Assembly: GCA_031283785.1 (NCBI GenBank)
Contig: JAITBC010000032.1
Location: 1 to 16,626, forward strand
Length of the DNA: 16,626 nt
Direction: 5' to 3'
Source: Tannerella sp.
Lineage (GTDB): Bacteria; Bacteroidota; Bacteroidia; Bacteroidales; Tannerellaceae
Position numbers and translations under genes: made by a program. This document shows, in pieces, positions 16,070 through 16,626 of the stretch. Position 1 is the stretch's first letter. Each line of letters begins with the position of its first letter. Under the pieces are notes generated by a model. It made no database searches and was not told where the DNA came from. It worked only from the letters and a program-made list of their open reading frames with translations.

Positions 16070-16626
16070 CGTCGGTCGCTTTTTGCTGCTACAAGCCGTG
16101 TTCCGCGTCCGACCAGTAGCGCCCATTTCTTCGCGATTTCGCGATTTGCTCCGTTTATCGCCCTTGCAATTTCGGGATCTGCGTTGATGTAGATCGTATG
16201 CTCCTTGCCGCCCTCGAACACCCTGACAACGTGTTCGAGCTTTTGCTGACGCTTAATGAAAAGCCCTCCTATGTCGAACTCCGCATCCGCTTTGCGCGCA
16301 AGTCCCTGCTTCTGCAATTCCTGCATCCGCTCATGAAACTCTGCAAGATCAGCCTCCGATCCGGACTTTGCGTACTGCGCCTGCCAGATGATCGATCCGT
16401 CTTTGTCGGCCGCTTGTGTGTACCATGTCGCGTCTGCGCTCATCAGCCCTTTCGTGTCCTGTGAGCGTGCAATACGCAAGATTCCCTGCTTTTCAAGATT
16501 CGTGTTCGCGGTGGCTATTGCAGTATACGCCATTTGTGATATAAAGGCGAAAGGGTCGTCTGCGCGTGACGTTCTGCCGTTCGCACCCATTAAGGGAGAT
16601 GAATAATAACTTCCCATTGATGATGT
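16054..16626 (-). CDS. C-terminal part of an LPD38-like polyvalent protein, 5' end off the window
   Basis: The minus strand is open from the window edge to a TAG at 16056-16054, giving 190 residues. The ATG at 16617 is preceded by open in-frame codons, so the real start is probably beyond the window. The segment SQMAYTAIATANTNLEKQGI followed by HVVRVFEGGKEHTIYIN and ADPEIARAINGAN resembles LPD38, a domain of very large multi-domain proteins carried by phages and conjugative elements, which are thought to aid establishment in a new host. In homologues I remember, sequence continues past the GRGTR region; here it ends in KSDRRNGGR, whose last residues are encoded by the repeat array. That suggests a shortened C-terminus. 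The reading rests on motif memory, so the domain name is moderate. Confidence 0.6.
   Translation of the reverse strand, partial: TSSMGSYYSSPLMGANGRTSRADDPFAFISQMAYTAIATANTNLEKQGILRIARSQDTKGLMSADATWYTQAADKDGSIIWQAQYAKSGSEADLAEFHERMQELQKQGLARKADAEFDIGGLFIKRQQKLEHVVRVFEGGKEHTIYINADPEIARAINGANREIAKKWALLVGRGTRLVAAKSDRRNGGR

Larger units (their letters stand above)
14637..16626 (+). mobile_element. Left end of an integrative element at tRNA-Pro, incomplete
   Basis: The segment combines a tRNA 3' boundary, a tyrosine recombinase gene, arrays of short phased repeats and part of a polyvalent-protein gene, all marks of an integrative or conjugative element, or a prophage-like one. The outer boundary is after the window. 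No transfer, relaxase or phage structural genes are visible here, so the element type is open. The recombinase gene points away from the tRNA. Confidence 0.62.

Overview
The window looks like chromosomal DNA from a member of the Bacteroidota, most likely order Bacteroidales. The reasons are promoter boxes of the TTG-N19/20-TAnnTTTG type, AT-rich leaders without Shine-Dalgarno sequences, a fused CcsB-CcsA cytochrome c assembly protein, a MerR-like gene coupled to an M23 peptidase gene, and an integrase resembling IntDOT. I cannot name a genus from sequence alone.

Layout. Positions 1-1124 (minus strand) hold most of enolase; its 3' end is off the window. Positions 1295-8051 hold a four-gene minus-strand operon. 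In transcription order it encodes a beta-barrel outer-membrane protein, an imelysin-family lipoprotein, a di-haem oxidoreductase lipoprotein with two CxxCH motifs, and CcsBA, which attaches haem to c-type cytochromes. The operon head has a good promoter and an upstream inverted repeat at a position suited to an activator. About 950 bases (8052-9002) have no convincing gene but contain a plus-strand hairpin terminator with no gene before it. Positions 9003-10354 (minus) hold a MerR-like regulator overlapping an M23 peptidase gene. A back-to-back promoter region separates these from alaS and aroB (plus strand, 10485-14245).

From 14246 the window becomes accessory: a decayed IS30-type transposase remnant, then an intact tRNA-Pro(GGG) with its own promoter and terminator, then the left end of an integrative element. 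That end carries a tyrosine recombinase gene and, convergent to it, the C-terminal part of a protein resembling LPD38 polyvalent proteins. The integrase gene is flanked on both sides by three CCGTT motifs spaced exactly 10 bases apart, in opposite orientations. A second set of 10-base motifs (TTTGCTATTA and its complement) surrounds the left array. I read these as integrase or accessory-factor binding sites.

Two points stand out. First, imelysin and the di-haem oxidoreductase, proteins linked in other bacteria to iron handling, are here joined to an outer-membrane barrel and to a CcsBA that could serve the di-haem protein: a possible self-contained cell-envelope metal/redox module. Second, the symmetrical helically phased repeats around the integrase, together with substitutions at two active-site positions, make the recombination end worth study. 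Functions are inferred from family resemblance; no database search was run.
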